In this document: positions 22,619 to 33,896 of the stretch, in pieces | Numbering within the stretch: the stretch's first letter is position 1 | Layout: the number at the start of each line of letters is the position of its first letter | Origin: Evernia prunastri | Taxonomy: Eukaryota > Ascomycota > Lecanoromycetes > Lecanorales > Parmeliaceae | DNA length: 64,000 nucleotides | Reading direction: 5' to 3' | Assembly: GCA_003184365.1 (NCBI GenBank) | Contig: NKYR01000004.1 | Span: forward strand, 186,001 to 250,000 | Position numbers and translations under genes: made by a program | Notes under the pieces: model-generated | Seen by the model: only the letters and a program-made list of their open reading frames with translations | What the model was told of the DNA's origin: nothing | Databases searched by the model: none

Positions 22619-23136
22619 GATGGGTGAGAGAGCTGTTTGGATTGTATGTTCTGCACGGACAGCAAGGCCTGTCTGGAAACGAAACAAGAGCAGTAATTTG
22701 GAAACGGCGGGAAAGTTGAATGGTGAACGGATAAACGTTAAGGCGGGATTTAATTTATGCATAATGCAGATTAAGAAATGTAATTATTTATGCAACGGCA
22801 AAAAGGCAGCTGAATAATTGGCAATCCGGTGACATCCGGCATGGCTTTCTCCTTCTCCTATGATTCCTATCTTATGTTTACCTTTCTTTCTCCAAAAGCT
22901 TCATTCATCCTCAAAAGTGTCATCCTCGACCGCTTCATACGTGTCATGGATCTCCCTATCTTCCTACTGAGAATGGTGTGAAGCTACACCTTTCCTACGA
23001 CTAGGTACATTCATTCATTCATTCACTTAAAGCCGCCTTCCTTTCCCCTTCACAGCCTTCTTCCGGACTTTGTTCCGGCAGTGTGTTTTCCTCCGTCACG
23101 ACTTCCAACCCTCCCCTTTTCTCCCTCTCAGCAACC
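22619..23136. other. Intergenic region between divergent TFB5 and PPxY-protein genes
   Basis: About 520 bp, A/T-rich in the middle and pyrimidine-rich next to 23137. A CATTCATTCATTCATTC run lies near 23010. No gene. Promoters of both flanking genes must lie here. Confidence 0.5.
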
Positions 23137-23835
23137 ATGGCAAATAGCAGACCGACGACATCGATGCCCTCACTACTATCCAACATCCTTCCCTCCCTCC
23201 TGATCCTCCTCGCAACCCACCCCTACAGCCTGAACGCCCTTCCCCAGCAAGCACCCACTCCCACCACCTCCTTACCCACCGCACCATCCCTCGTCAACGA
23301 TCCCGCCGACGGCGACAGCGACAGCGACAGCGTCCCATCATCCTTCCACCCCTCCCCCCTCTCCTCCGCCATCCCCTCCGCCACCGACTCCGCCGGCTAC
23401 GGCAGCGACGACAGCACCACCACCCCGGCCACCACGACCGCCACGCACAACGGGATCCTAAATTACTACTTCCTCCTCCTCGCCGTCTTCGTCATCGCCA
23501 TGCTCGTCATCTACTGGACCCTCGCCCGGCGACGGAGGAAAGCCGCCGCCCAGCTGAGCCAGATGCAGGAGCGGGTGCTCTCGGAGGACGTGAGGACCTG
23601 GACCCGGCACCGCATGGCCGCGTTGGGGCTGGGGGAGGATGGACGGAGGGCGCGGAGGAGGGAGGAGGGGCTGGACGAGGCCGGGGAGGCGCCGCCGGCG
23701 TATGTCAAGGAGCCGGAACGGGTGCACTTGCAGAGCGGACTCGGGGTCGAGCTGAGGGGTATGGCGCGGTTGAGGGAGATGGCCGGGTTGGAAGTCAAGC
23801 CGCCGGATTACGAGGAGAGGCTGCCTTCGAGGTGA
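23137..23835 (+). CDS. Single-pass membrane protein with two PPxY motifs, 232 aa
   Basis: The ATG at 23137 has an ideal ACCATGG context. It starts a probable signal peptide (LLSNILPSLLILLATHPYSLNA) and a Ser/Thr/Pro-rich, DSDSDS-containing extracellular segment. One transmembrane helix (NYYFLLLAVFVIAMLVIYWTL, ~110-131) is capped by ARRRRK. The cytosolic tail holds PPAY (~186-189) and PPDYEE (~221-226). PPxY motifs bind WW domains of Rsp5/Nedd4 ubiquitin ligases. The layout recalls yeast Rcr1/Rcr2-type adaptors, but sequence similarity to them is not evident. Family unknown; the topology is clear. Confidence 0.75.
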   Translation: MANSRPTTSMPSLLSNILPSLLILLATHPYSLNALPQQAPTPTTSLPTAPSLVNDPADGDSDSDSVPSSFHPSPLSSAIPSATDSAGYGSDDSTTTPATTTATHNGILNYYFLLLAVFVIAMLVIYWTLARRRRKAAAQLSQMQERVLSEDVRTWTRHRMAALGLGEDGRRARRREEGLDEAGEAPPAYVKEPERVHLQSGLGVELRGMARLREMAGLEVKPPDYEERLPSR

Positions 23836-24435
23836 CCGTGGAGGGGTTGCTCCGTGGAGGAAGGAGGACGACTACGCGGACCTGTATGAGGCACACCGGC
23901 CGGCATGCCAGTGTCGTGCGTGAGGTTGTACGGTAACTGCGTGTTTCGGGAGTTCTGGAACGATGTCGGGGAATGGTCACTTTGAGACTTTTGTATTCAT
24001 CGCTCGACCGAGCCATAGGGATTACACGGCGCAGGGAGAAGATACAGGGTATCGGAGGTGGCAAAGGTGTTGATCTGTTTAGAGGCTGGGATAGACTGGG
24101 GACGTTCATACAGATAAAGCAAGCAAGCAGGCAAGTTCTCAACAGTGATTCCACATCTCCAGCATATATACGAGACAGTAATGGACATCCTTTATTGACA
24201 GTCACACAGTAATGATACAATATATACCAGTCTCATTTCATCTCCTTTCCACACACAGCCCCCAACAAACCCATCCCGTCATCTCTCCAACCCCCCACCC
24301 CAAATCCTCTCCAATCCACCACTTCCCCTCTCCCCTTCCCCTCTCCCTTGTCCCCCCCCTTTCCCGCTCTTCCCTTTCCCTCTCCCTCTCCCCCCCCTTC
24401 CCCCCTCCCCCAAATCCCCAACCAGTCCCAAACAT
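23836..24435. other. Convergent 3' region, C-rich
   Basis: 3' flanks of two converging genes. The last 200 bases are nearly all C, T and A (CCCCTCTCCC type). No gene seen. Confidence 0.45.
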
Positions 24436-24980
24436 CTAATCAAACGCCTTCCCGATCCCCTCCCCCAGCCCCCTCTTCCCGAACTGCTTCGCCGCCTCGT
24501 CACCCAAGCCGCTCGAGATGTCGTTGAGCTCATCGTTGGAGACGACGGGGTTCTTCTTCAGCCGCTCCTTCCTGTGTGTTATTGCAACGAACGGGTCAGG
24601 GTCAGCGTTTTGTTGCTTTGTTGTGAGGAGGGAGAGGGGGAGAGGGAGAGGGGGCGGTTCAGGGTTGATTGATTGAATTGTATTGGGGTACGGAATTCGC
24701 GGTGACACAGGTTTGGTGAGGGGGGAGGAAAGGGGGAAGAAAAAAAAAGAACTCACAAAAACCCCTCCGCGGCCGTCTCCCCGCTGTTCTCCAGCACCTT
24801 CTCCTCCGCCCTCGCCTCCGCTTTGAAATACTTTTCCATCACGAACTTGACCACGTCGTCCGCGGCGCCCGAGGCGTAGACGCCGCCCGCGACGGCCGCG
24901 AGCAGGGTGAGAATGACCGTCGCGACGAGGAGGGCGCTGGTGCCGCTGCTGCTGCTGGGGGGTTCGGAGGGGGAGGGCAT
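24436..24980 (-). CDS. Small N-terminally anchored membrane protein, 119 aa, function unknown
   Basis: Exons 24980-24757 and 24571-24436 join over a 185-bp GTGAGT..CACAG intron in phase. The protein opens with a Ser/Pro-rich head and one hydrophobic helix (SALLVATVILTLLAAVAGGVYA, residues ~14-35). A charged amphipathic segment (VVKFVMEKYFKAEARAEEKVLE) follows, then NDELNDISSGLGDEAAKQFGKRG at the end. I know similar small proteins in filamentous ascomycetes but no function. A longer frame upstream of the ATG is low-complexity and was not used. Confidence 0.75.
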
Positions 24981-25425
24981 TGTTTGAGTTTGGTTCGTCG
25001 GGGTGGAGAGGGTGGGGGACTGGTTTAGGGTGGGGGAGGGTTGCGGTGGGCTGTTGTTGTGGGTTGAGGAGGGAGGATGTCGAGGAGGAGGATGTGGTGG
25101 TGGTTGCGAGGAATTGCGGTTGGTTGGGTCGATGGAGACGGTGGAGTTGGGGCGATTGATCTCTGATATGGAGATTGTACAAGCGGGCTTGTAGATAAAT
25201 AGTCCTTTATGCACAGAGGTATATTCGAGTGGAGAATCAAGATACTCGAGATGAGAAAACTTGATAATTTGCTCGTGTGCCTTTCAAACCGGTTTTGCCC
25301 AAGTACCTACCTAATTACCTTACTCATTCTTATTTACGCGCCGGAGGAATGACGTCGCGGAACACACCCCGCTTATCTTAGTCCCTTGGCATATTCCAAG
25401 CCGAGGCCTCCCTGTCCCAAAAAAG
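24981..25425. other. Upstream region of the 119-aa protein gene
   Basis: CT-rich and then A/T-richer sequence with no gene. It contains TACCTACCTAATTACCTTA-like low complexity. Confidence 0.35.
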
Positions 25426-25534
25426 TGCCCAAAAACCCCCGCTAAGTGGAAAAACCCTCGCTAGTCGCAAAAAAATAGCCGCTATCCCCGATCGTCTTAG
25501 CGGGTGTTTTCCTCTTAGCTGGGTTTTTTGGGCA
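25426..25534. repeat. Foldback (inverted-repeat) element of about 109 bp, MITE-like
   Basis: Left arm 25426-25467 (TGCCCAAAAACCCCCGCTAA...) is repeated in inverted, imperfect form at 25493-25534 (ending in ...GGGTTTTTTGGGCA). The loop is 25 bp. The arms align over about 42 bp with a few mismatches. No transposase and no clear target-site duplication were found next to it. A non-autonomous DNA element or a transposon-end remnant is likely. Confidence 0.6.
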
Positions 25535-26424
25535 ACGAGTTTCAACGCTGACGGCGGAATTTTCCCTGATTCAGCTAACTTAGTGGCAGTTACGAAATAT
25601 TGACCAAACTCGATCTCGAAGAAGTTGAAGGTGATTCGATTAGCGGCAGTTATGGCTCTTAAGCGTAAGGAAGGGGGTGGTATTTCATAACCGTCGAATT
25701 ACAAACGCTGACTTCGTCCAGGTTGCGGAGGACTACTACCTCAAGGGTCTCGCATTACATACGTGCCCGCTTCACCCATCCACATCATGGGTGGATCGGA
25801 ACCATGGAGCAGGGTGCCGCGAGCGAGGGCGAGTGTGGCGAGCAAGGGATGTAGCGAGTTTAAGTACGAGGAGTGAGCGGTAAAGAGGGTGGACAGGGCG
25901 TGATGATTCCCCCCATCCGAGCCACTGCAGCGACGAGGTGAAACTGCCGCTTTGGATCCTTTCGGAAAACCCTCGCCCCGTTCATTGGCCTTTTGAAAAC
26001 GCGCTGCTTGCTCTGATAACTGGCTCCCACTCATGCGGTAGTCTGAGGACGGCTAAGATTATAGGGGATCACTCTGATTTCGGTTCGAGTGGCGTGCCCT
26101 GCAGTTCGTTTTTGAAGGGGGGGGGAGGGTGGGTAGGAGGGAGGTGTCTTGGCTGCTCTGTGTGGTAAGTGGTGTCTTTTTTATCTTAACTGTTGTATAA
26201 GGTACGACGTTTATGTGTTTTGCTACTTCTTATCATCTGAAGAACATGTTTGTGTATATTTATTATTGCAGTATTTCACCCGTAAGCAGGTTGTATTGAA
26301 GGCTACTATCTTCCCTGAGATTATCCGAGCCGAACGAATCCAATTTCTCCTATGATTTGGACCGAAATTGAACAGCGAATGGACTATGAAGCGATGCGTT
26401 CGAAAGTAACGCCCCTCCCAACAG
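25535..26424. other. Gene-free stretch after the foldback element
   Basis: Contains two related motifs, TTAGTGGCAGTTACGAAA (about 25580) and TTAGCGGCAGTTATGGC (about 25640), possibly more transposon debris, and a G-run at 26117-26128. No supported gene. Confidence 0.35.
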
Positions 26425-27962
26425 TCAACTCCTCTGCTCCAAACCCCGCACATACCTACCCAACGCCATCATCGGAAAGTAATGCCTATACAGATCATAC
26501 TTGAGGTAGAAATGACCCGGGAACCCCGTCCCCGTATACTGCTCCTCCGCCCAAGTCCCCGCGTCCTGCTTTCCCGGCGCATCGTCGTCCGTTGTCCCAG
26601 AGGTTGGCGCTCCTCTCATCTGGTGCGAAACCAGCCACCTCGCGGCCTTCTCTGCCGATCCATCACGGACGCTCCCTGCAGTGCCGGCCATCAAGCCCAT
26701 CAGTCCCCACGCCGTCTGCGAAGCCGTCGAGACGCTCCCCCGCCCGGCCCGCTCGGGAAACTCGTACGTGTCCACGCCCTCGCCCCACCCTCCGTCTGCA
26801 TTCTGCACGCTCCGGAGCCAGCGGAGGGCAGGAGCCACGAGCCTCTGCGTATCGGGATGGTTGCTGTGGTACGCAAGACCGCAGAGCGCGTTGCTCGTGC
26901 CGTAGACGTAGTTGACGCCCCAGCGGCCGTACCACGCGCCGCTGGGCTCCTGCTGGGCGGCCAGGTAGCGATCGCGGCGGCGGAAGCGAGTCGAGTGCGT
27001 TTGAGCAAGTTTGGCATCACGAATCGTTTGTCCGCGATGTGAGCGAGCAAGCCGAAGGTTTCGAGGACACGGCCCGTGACGTCTGCCGTGGATGGGTCGC
27101 ATAGGCTGTCCATGTTGCTGAAGGGGATCTTGTTCATGAAGAGTTTGTCGTTTCCTTTGTCAAAGGCAGCCCAGCCGCCGTCGGAGTTCTGCATGCCGAG
27201 GATCCATTCCACAGCCCGCGAAACATGAGTCGAAGAGGCTGAGTCCGGATCGTGTTTTAGGAACGCGATGATGATGGCGGCAGTGTCGTCGATATCGGGG
27301 TACCAGCTGTTGTGATACTCAAAGCTGAACCCACCGGCGGCGGACTGCGGGTTGTAGATTCGCCAATCACCTTGAGGCCCTGTGAGTTGATGGGTGCGCA
27401 GCCAGGAGATGGCAGAGATCAATTCGGGGCAGGAGGAGGGCACTTGAGCGTCGCAGAGGGCAATTGCGGTGAGAGCAGTGTCCCAGATGGGAGAAACGCA
27501 GGCCGGGATACGTTTCCCATTCTGATCTTGCCATGCGAACCGCTCGACGGCTTCTAATCCGCGGCGGACCCGTGGATCTTCAAGCGTGTACCCCTCGAGC
27601 GTGAGTGCCAACAAGCCGAGATGCATTGGTGGAAAGATTCCCGCCCAATCTCCAGCATCTTCTTGATGCTCAAGGATCCATTCCAAACACTTCCGCCGCG
27701 CATACGTCCTGGTAGGGGCCCGTCGAAGCCCGCCTATAAGATACAAGGCCTTGTCGGCGAGTGCGAATGCGAAAGTAACGACATCGCTCTTACAGATTTT
27801 CCATAGAAGGGGCGCATAGGGAATTATGCTATAGGCGGGACTGCAATACCACAACTCTTCCAGAAAATCATCGTTCCCACCTGGGAGATTGTAAATCGGT
27901 CGGTGATGGCAGATGAGAAGTAAGGGCACGATGGTACCATCTCCCCGAGTTACCGGTCGATC
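26425..27962 (-). pseudogene. Squalene-hopene cyclase relic: N-terminus missing, one frameshift
   Basis: The frame from 27962 downward begins in mid-protein (GTIVPLLLICHHRPIYNLPGG). It continues through GDWAGIFPPMHLGLLAL, ACVSPIWDTALTAIALCDAQ and YPDIDDTAAIIIAFLKHD, where DIDDTA is the catalytic DxDDTA. Next come QNSDGGW (a QW motif) and a last in-frame LLKRTRLASAAAIA. The C-terminal part, YLAAQQEPSGAWYGRWGVNYVYGTSNALCGL to the stop, is in the next frame. One base is missing near 26966. About 230 N-terminal residues of the family are absent and the frame is closed by TAG at 27963-27965. The enzyme converts squalene to hopene and is bacterial in type, occurring patchily in fungi. Active-site residues survive, so the damage looks recent, or the frameshift is a sequencing error. 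Confidence 0.85.
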
Positions 27963-28613
27963 CTATGATCGCAGGAACGGCGAAAGGTCACGGAATTGTA
28001 CTCCCCCAACCGAAAGTATAAACCCACTCTCCTCGATCTACATTCAGACGAACCCGCAGAACAAGTGACGGTCAACTTGTAGGATCAGCATCTCAATATC
28101 CACACGTGACCTATTCCACATCTAAGTGATTACAATCAAGAGATCGTTACTAGCGACTTACATTCTCCAAGTCGGGCCCCTATCGCGGGTATCACGGGGA
28201 AAGCCTTCCGCACCGACCAAGAGCAGCGATCGGGCCTATACTATTCGAAAGAAAACGTTCTGTAGTCCTTGACGGGGCCCACTGCATGTGATGAACGGGC
28301 AATAGTGTATCTATCGAAACGAAGTGGTTCGAGAGAATAACGGTCATGCTGACGTCCGTCAACGGCTATGTTCGAGCATTATGAATGAGACACCCACTGG
28401 AGCGAACCAAGTCTCTAGGATGGTGTAAGAGTCTCGGAAAAGGACCAACACGCAGCTCCAGCTACGATATGTCCGATTACAAGCAAGCAAAAATTACATA
28501 GACCCCTCCTGTGTGAACTTTGACCGCTCCAATGAAAGAGATATTAATTAGCCATAATGACTCAATGTCTACTATCCGATCAAGATTTTTCATTCGTCTA
28601 TCTTTCCCTCTGT
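27963..28613. other. Gene-free stretch upstream of the cyclase relic
   Basis: I looked here on the minus strand for the missing cyclase N-terminus in all frames and found nothing resembling it. Confidence 0.45.
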
Positions 28614-29417
28614 TTACAGTACTAAGATCCTACCCCTAACTAAAGCGGCTACTAGACCCGCGAAAGCCACTCCTGCCCTCCCCACCGCAACCCTCACCGC
28701 ACCCCCCGTGAAAGCCACCGCGTCCTTCTCACCCCCAAGCGCTCCCGTCGCACTCGGCCCAGCAGCGCTTCCCCCACGCACGCCTGTCCTCCCCACTTCC
28801 GTCGCGGCAGGATAGGGCGGTCCAAAACTGCTGATGTTGTAGAAAATCGCCGTGACGGAAACATACGCGGATAGGGCAGAAGGAAAAGAAGAAGAAAGGG
28901 TCGATGGGATAGGGACGCAGGATACGGAAACCACCTTCTGCGGTATGATGTCGTAGGTGGAGTCGACGTAGGCCAGGGTGCCATCGTCGAGGGTGAAGGT
29001 GCAGTTGGACGTCGGGGTGAAGGGTCCGGGGCCGAAGGCGGTCTCCCGGGGCTATGGAGTAGACGATTAGAGGGTTTGCTATTTTAGGGGGGAGGATGTG
29101 TTAGTGATGTGATACTACGCGGGGGCCCCATGTTTAGTGCGGTTGATGGAAAAGAAATCATCCCTATCCCCTTGTAGAGGGAGAGACTTCCAAGGAAGAA
29201 GATAGGTAGGGGATGAAGACAAGGGGTGAAATGCACTGATTGGAACGGTGACACCGTCCTCCGGCACACTGATGTTGTAGTACGGATAGGGTGTCGTCCC
29301 GTAGCCCGTTAGGGTGTATTTCGCGATGGGGACTTGGCGTGCTTCAAGCGAGGCGGAGACGAGACTGCTCTGTAGGGCGAAGAGCGCCGATATGGCTGAC
29401 GTGTTGGTGATCTTCAT
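28614..29417 (-). CDS. Probable secreted, GPI-anchored surface protein (splice site unresolved)
   Basis: The first exon starts at 29417 with a signal peptide (MKITNTSAISALFALQSSLVSA). It continues through RQVPIAKYTLTGYGTTPYPYYNISVPEDGV. The second exon starts after a TCCATAG acceptor at about 29054 with PRETAFGPGPF and TSNCTFTLDDGTLAYVDSTY. It ends in a Gly/Ala/Val-rich hydrophobic tail (VAVGRAGVAFAGLVAALV), typical of a GPI signal. The acceptor phase requires a donor after a full codon. The obvious GTGCAT donor is out of phase, so the join may use a weak donor or the gene may be damaged. Function unknown; small cell-wall proteins of this type are common in ascomycetes. Confidence 0.55.
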
Positions 29418-32400
29418 GTTGTTGGAGAGGGAAAAGGATTGTGCGGACGGCAAAAGGTGTTGGGGGGAATAGCGGCGGAAGTTGCAGCGAATGTGATTGT
29501 AATAGATAGGACAAGGAAAGGGAAAGGGAAAGAGCAGAAGCTAGACGGAGAGATGGATGAGAGAATGGGTGAGAAGGAGAGAGGGGAGAGAAGGTAGTGA
29601 GATGTAAGACTACTGCCAAGCAGTAATCTCGTATCAATCCGTGTATATGACTGCGCAAGGCAGCAGCTCAGCTCCCGAATATGCATGTAACATTCCTTCC
29701 GGTAAGCGGGTTAGGGAGGGCAATCCGAATCCTTCGTCAAATTCCTTACCATCGATCTTTATTCTCTGCGCAATCTCCACGAATGTATTCAAATCGCTCC
29801 TTTCCTAACTCCCAACCAATCTGTCTTCCGACAAAAAAAATTGGCTTTGAAGTAACCTCCGTGAGTAAGCGAATTATAGGCTGAGCCGATTCATTCGAGA
29901 CAATGGTCTACCCGAGTATCGTACTGTCAGTATACGTGTGACGTAGCGCAGGGATGGGAGAGTCTCGAGGGCTGAGAACAACGCTAGCGTTGTTGATGAG
30001 GACTGGATTAGGGAAAGGTCGGTCATTCGTTGGAAGGGACCACGGTAATGGTGCGGTAGGAAGGGATCAAAAGCTGACCATCAAAGTGCTTTTATCGTGC
30101 CCAGATACGCGCAATATAGCCGTGATTTAGTCGTCGCACTGAACAAATTTGCAATTGGAGGGATTAACTACCGAAATCCTGCTCACAGTGACACCATGGC
30201 TGCAGCAACAAAGGTTAGTATTACGAACTCTCGCAGCTCGCGAATAACAAGCAAATGATGCGTACCGAGCGCGTACTCGGTCTGACCCTGCGTCGGCTGT
30301 CCGGTAGGCTATAACGGGTTGGTCGAGAAACGAGATTACAGATAGCCGGGTGTTGGGCCTCGATGTTAGCGATTAGGAGCGGCGAGGGTGGCTTTAGGGG
30401 GGACGCCAGTACGTACGTTAGATATCCATGCTAGGAGAAAGAGCCCGACTCTAAGGCTGGGAGAAGGTAAGCCATCGTTGTTTCGATGCGGTACCGGGTG
30501 TGCGTCAGCAGCTGCTGTGAGTTTACAGCTACAAAGTGCCAGTTGACGATGACGATTCCGTTACCATGCTTTGGAAGGAGACTTCTTTTAGTAAGCCACC
30601 AGCTCATTGATGCCCGTCCGCTTCAATATAGAAGATATTCGTTTAGGGGGAAATGCGGGACGATGCAGAGCCTTAACAGTGATCTGGTGCCTGCAATATC
30701 CTGCAGTTTGCAACTTTCCGTTCGAGATTAACTTTTCAATAGGAAAGCATAGACAGTGGTGCTTGATATGGGCGATTATATCCCAGAATCTCTCGATAGG
30801 AACTACTATACATACGGCGATAGGGCTGGAATTCTAATGTTGAGAATACTTATCCATGAAAGAAAGCTGGTTTATCATGTCCCAGTGAATTTCTGTCCTA
30901 GTCAAAGTAGAAGTCTGTGTATCTATGGTGGTAGAGGCTTACATGGGAAGTGAAGAGTATAATTGTGTTAAATGGGATTGAATGAAGGATCAAACAATGT
31001 GATTGGAGTTCCTTAAAATTCCTTACGGCGTATTGATGTGTCTCGGGAGAAGCCAGAATGAATGAACTGAAAAGCCAACAATTCACTATCAGGAATTATC
31101 CTTCCCACTTGTCTTCTGACTGGTGAATGAATCTACAGCGGTTTTCCTATCTGTGTTGGTTAGATACAAAATTTGGAATAGCGAATCTCAACGAATGTAT
31201 ACGTTCTCATTATCTACAATTTGGTTTACTGTTACCTTTTCTCCACACCGATTTCTAAGGATATGGTTTGACTTGCATCTATGGCGTCAACTGCAAACCA
31301 ATATTAGCTATATAACCTCGAATTTGATGTTGATTTCGCCGGTTGCAAGCTTGGCAATCCTTGAGTTGGGAATCCCCCCAGACGGAACGAAGCCACAGGC
31401 TGCGAGTCTGCCAATGGTCAGGCTAACATCCGGCAAAGTGTGCTCTTCTAACACTATGCTAGCATAAGCGACGGCGAGCTTCGAAACAATGCTGTGCCTG
31501 ACCTGTCTCTCTGCTTGGCTGAGCTTATCTCCTTGACAAGCGAGGTCAAGACGTCTCATTTTTCATGACGCTCTTCGAAGCCCCGAGGCAAATCGAAGGA
31601 CTGTAGCATTACAAGATAGCTACATGTGCTGCTGAGAAGTCTGGTCTTGACCTATTGCAGTCTCAGCCATCAAGTTGGAGCTGTTTTCGAGGAAATATGA
31701 CTGGGCAAGTGCGAGGGTCTCACAGGGTCGGACTCTGTGGGAATCTCGAGAATTGACGTGAAGGTTGGGATTCCCAGTCCACATCAAAATAAACCTATTC
31801 AGAGACGGAAGAGCTGCTGCCGTAAGTACCTCAAGTCCTAGTAGCTGCCAGTAAGTGGCATTGCTAACGAATCATTCTCAGGCAACTTCTCTCCGTCGAG
31901 AAAATACTGCAAGCATCATTTTCCGAAAGTCTCGCAATTGAAAGAAGCAGCAATTCCGTACGCTTGGGCCCGAGGCCTGCAAGAGCGATATACTACCCAT
32001 CCTAGGACTGCTAACGTCTTCTGGCTAGAGGCGAGTTGAGCCACCTGGCGAATACAAATATATAAAAATAAATCTGGAACGATCCTCTGCTGTAAGTTTC
32101 TCCTCTTTGATGCCCCACTGGATAATCGCGTTGTTCTAGCGCCTACTTCGTGTTGAGACTCAGAAGACGATCACATCTCTATGTCAAATGCAAAAGCAAT
32201 AGACTATGGTGTTGCGGTACTCTTACTGATATAGACGATATCATTGTTCTGTGTATGTAAATGGTCTGCTAACGTAACAATCTTGAAAGGTTGCAAGAAG
32301 AGTACGGTTCCTGATAGTTTGGGCATCCTCCTGCATGGTATGTCACTACATGTGGTAAGAAGTTTAGTCCTAAGTATAAATCTATGCAAGACAACTAAGC

Positions 32401-32665
32401 GGATATTAGGGTAGGTTCTGTGCGTATCTGGTCATGCTGCGTATCTGGTCATGGAAGACTGTGTCTGGTTAGACCGCCGGGACAAGATGATTCCGGGACA
32501 TTCTATGCACAAGTGAAGACTTCACCATCTTCATTCATCCTCCAACACCCTCTTCCTTTGCTGCACACACAACCTTCCTACTCCCACACTGACCTTTCGA
32601 CAAACAGAGTCATCGTGCTGTTTGCTTCGCTACAAGTCTTCAGCTCCAGATACCTTCCTTCGGCT
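29418..32665. other. Long gene-free stretch (3.2 kb)
   Basis: All frames are short and lack motifs. Splice-like sequence (GTAAGT..CTAAC..TCTCAG at about 31851-31882) suggests a spliced leader or non-coding transcript upstream of the next gene, but this is weak. Possible regulatory or decayed DNA. Confidence 0.35.
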
Positions 32666-33626
32666 ATGCCAGAGATGGATGCTACTCAGAGAAGGTAATG
32701 ATTCCTCCACTATGAGCAGTAACAATGTCATGGACTAATGACCACTTAGTCATACGGCCTCAACTGCCGGGCATAACTTCCTGAGCATCCTTCCGATCGA
32801 AATACGTAACATGATCTACGCCTTGGTGATCGGAGACCACACGATCCACATCAAGAGTGACGTGATTGCGCACGAGCCCGACTCCAAGGAAGAGGAAGAT
32901 GACGAGGAGGATGACGAGGATGATAGCGAGGATGACAGCGAGGATGACAGCGAGGATGACAGCGAGGATGATGGCGATGATGACGAGGAGATTGAATGGA
33001 CTGCAGAGTCAGCGGAGATATCAAGTGACGATCGTTCGCCGCTGTATCACAGGACCTGCGGCAATGAACTATCACACCCAAAGGATGCCCGGCTCTACCG
33101 CCTCCGAACTCTGAAGGCCAACGGCAACCGCAGCTCCCGTGTGCACTCAGGCGTGTCAGTCAAAGACTTCAAACACGTCAAATGCTACAGGCTGGCCGAT
33201 CCTACCTTGGAATACGAGACCATAGGCAGTCTTGAAGAAGGAGAAGAGAAGCCCACAGAACAAGTCAAGCTGGCATTCCTCAGAGCAAACCGGAAGCTCT
33301 ACGACGAAGCGTCCACTGTCCTCTACGCCACCAAGACCTTCGGCTTCGACGACCCGATCACCTTCGCCCAGTTCTTCTCCATCACATACGACCCCTCCGG
33401 CAAGCCCCCAACCTCAACCAATGGCTCAAACATCCTCGCTTCAAACAGGAACCTCATCCGCTCTCTCCACATCCGCGCGAGAACCGCCCTCTTCCTCGGA
33501 CAAAAGATCCTCTGGATGAAGGCCCTAGATTCCGCGCCCTTCGTGCTGCCACACCTGAAGGACATCCACGTTCTCTTTGACCTCTGCCACGGTGGTAACG
33601 AACGCTTTGTGGATCGATCACTTTAG
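32666..33626 (+). CDS. F-box-like/2EXR-type protein with an in-frame stop
   Basis: Exons 32666-32694 and 32750-33626 join in phase (intron 55 bp) and give 301 residues. After MPEMDATQRS comes LSILPIEIRNMIYALVIGD, the LP-x-EIRN-x-IY motif common to a large class of Pezizomycotina F-box-like proteins. A long Asp/Glu/Ser tract follows. The later part (FLRANRKLYDEASTVLYATKTFGFDD) is the expected continuation. The TAG at 33624-33626 ends this product. The same frame stays open to 33896 and reads sensibly (GFPILKTAEVRVATDL, DFWPIPRRDDGSYYCEL). The ancestral gene therefore probably encoded 391 residues and has acquired a nonsense codon. Confidence 0.65.
32918..32971. repeat. 12-bp coding tandem repeat (Asp-Ser-Glu-Asp)
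   Basis: GATGACAGCGAG is repeated about four times within the acidic tract of the F-box-like gene. A period divisible by 3 keeps the frame, giving DDSEDDSEDD. Confidence 0.85.
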
Positions 33627-33896
33627 CAGGCTTGGCGCCACCGGAATGGCTTCCCCATCCTCAAGACCGCCGAGGTCCGCGTGGCTACCGACCTCCGCGA
33701 GGTCTTCACGACCACGGATTTCTGGCCCATTCCGAGGCGGGACGACGGTTCATACTATTGTGAGTTGCGCGAGGTTGGATGGCGCGTGCGACTTTCGGAG
33801 GCGATTTTGGGACATCACCTGGATGTCCTGTTTGGCGCCAGCTTGTTGGATGCGGCTGCCGTGGCGGAGAGGGATGCGGTGTTTTGTCAGGAATGA

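Noticed and set aside
22285..22665. 126-codon minus-strand frame
   Set aside because: Wrong register of TFB5; it reads through both introns and gives Pro/Arg-rich sequence.
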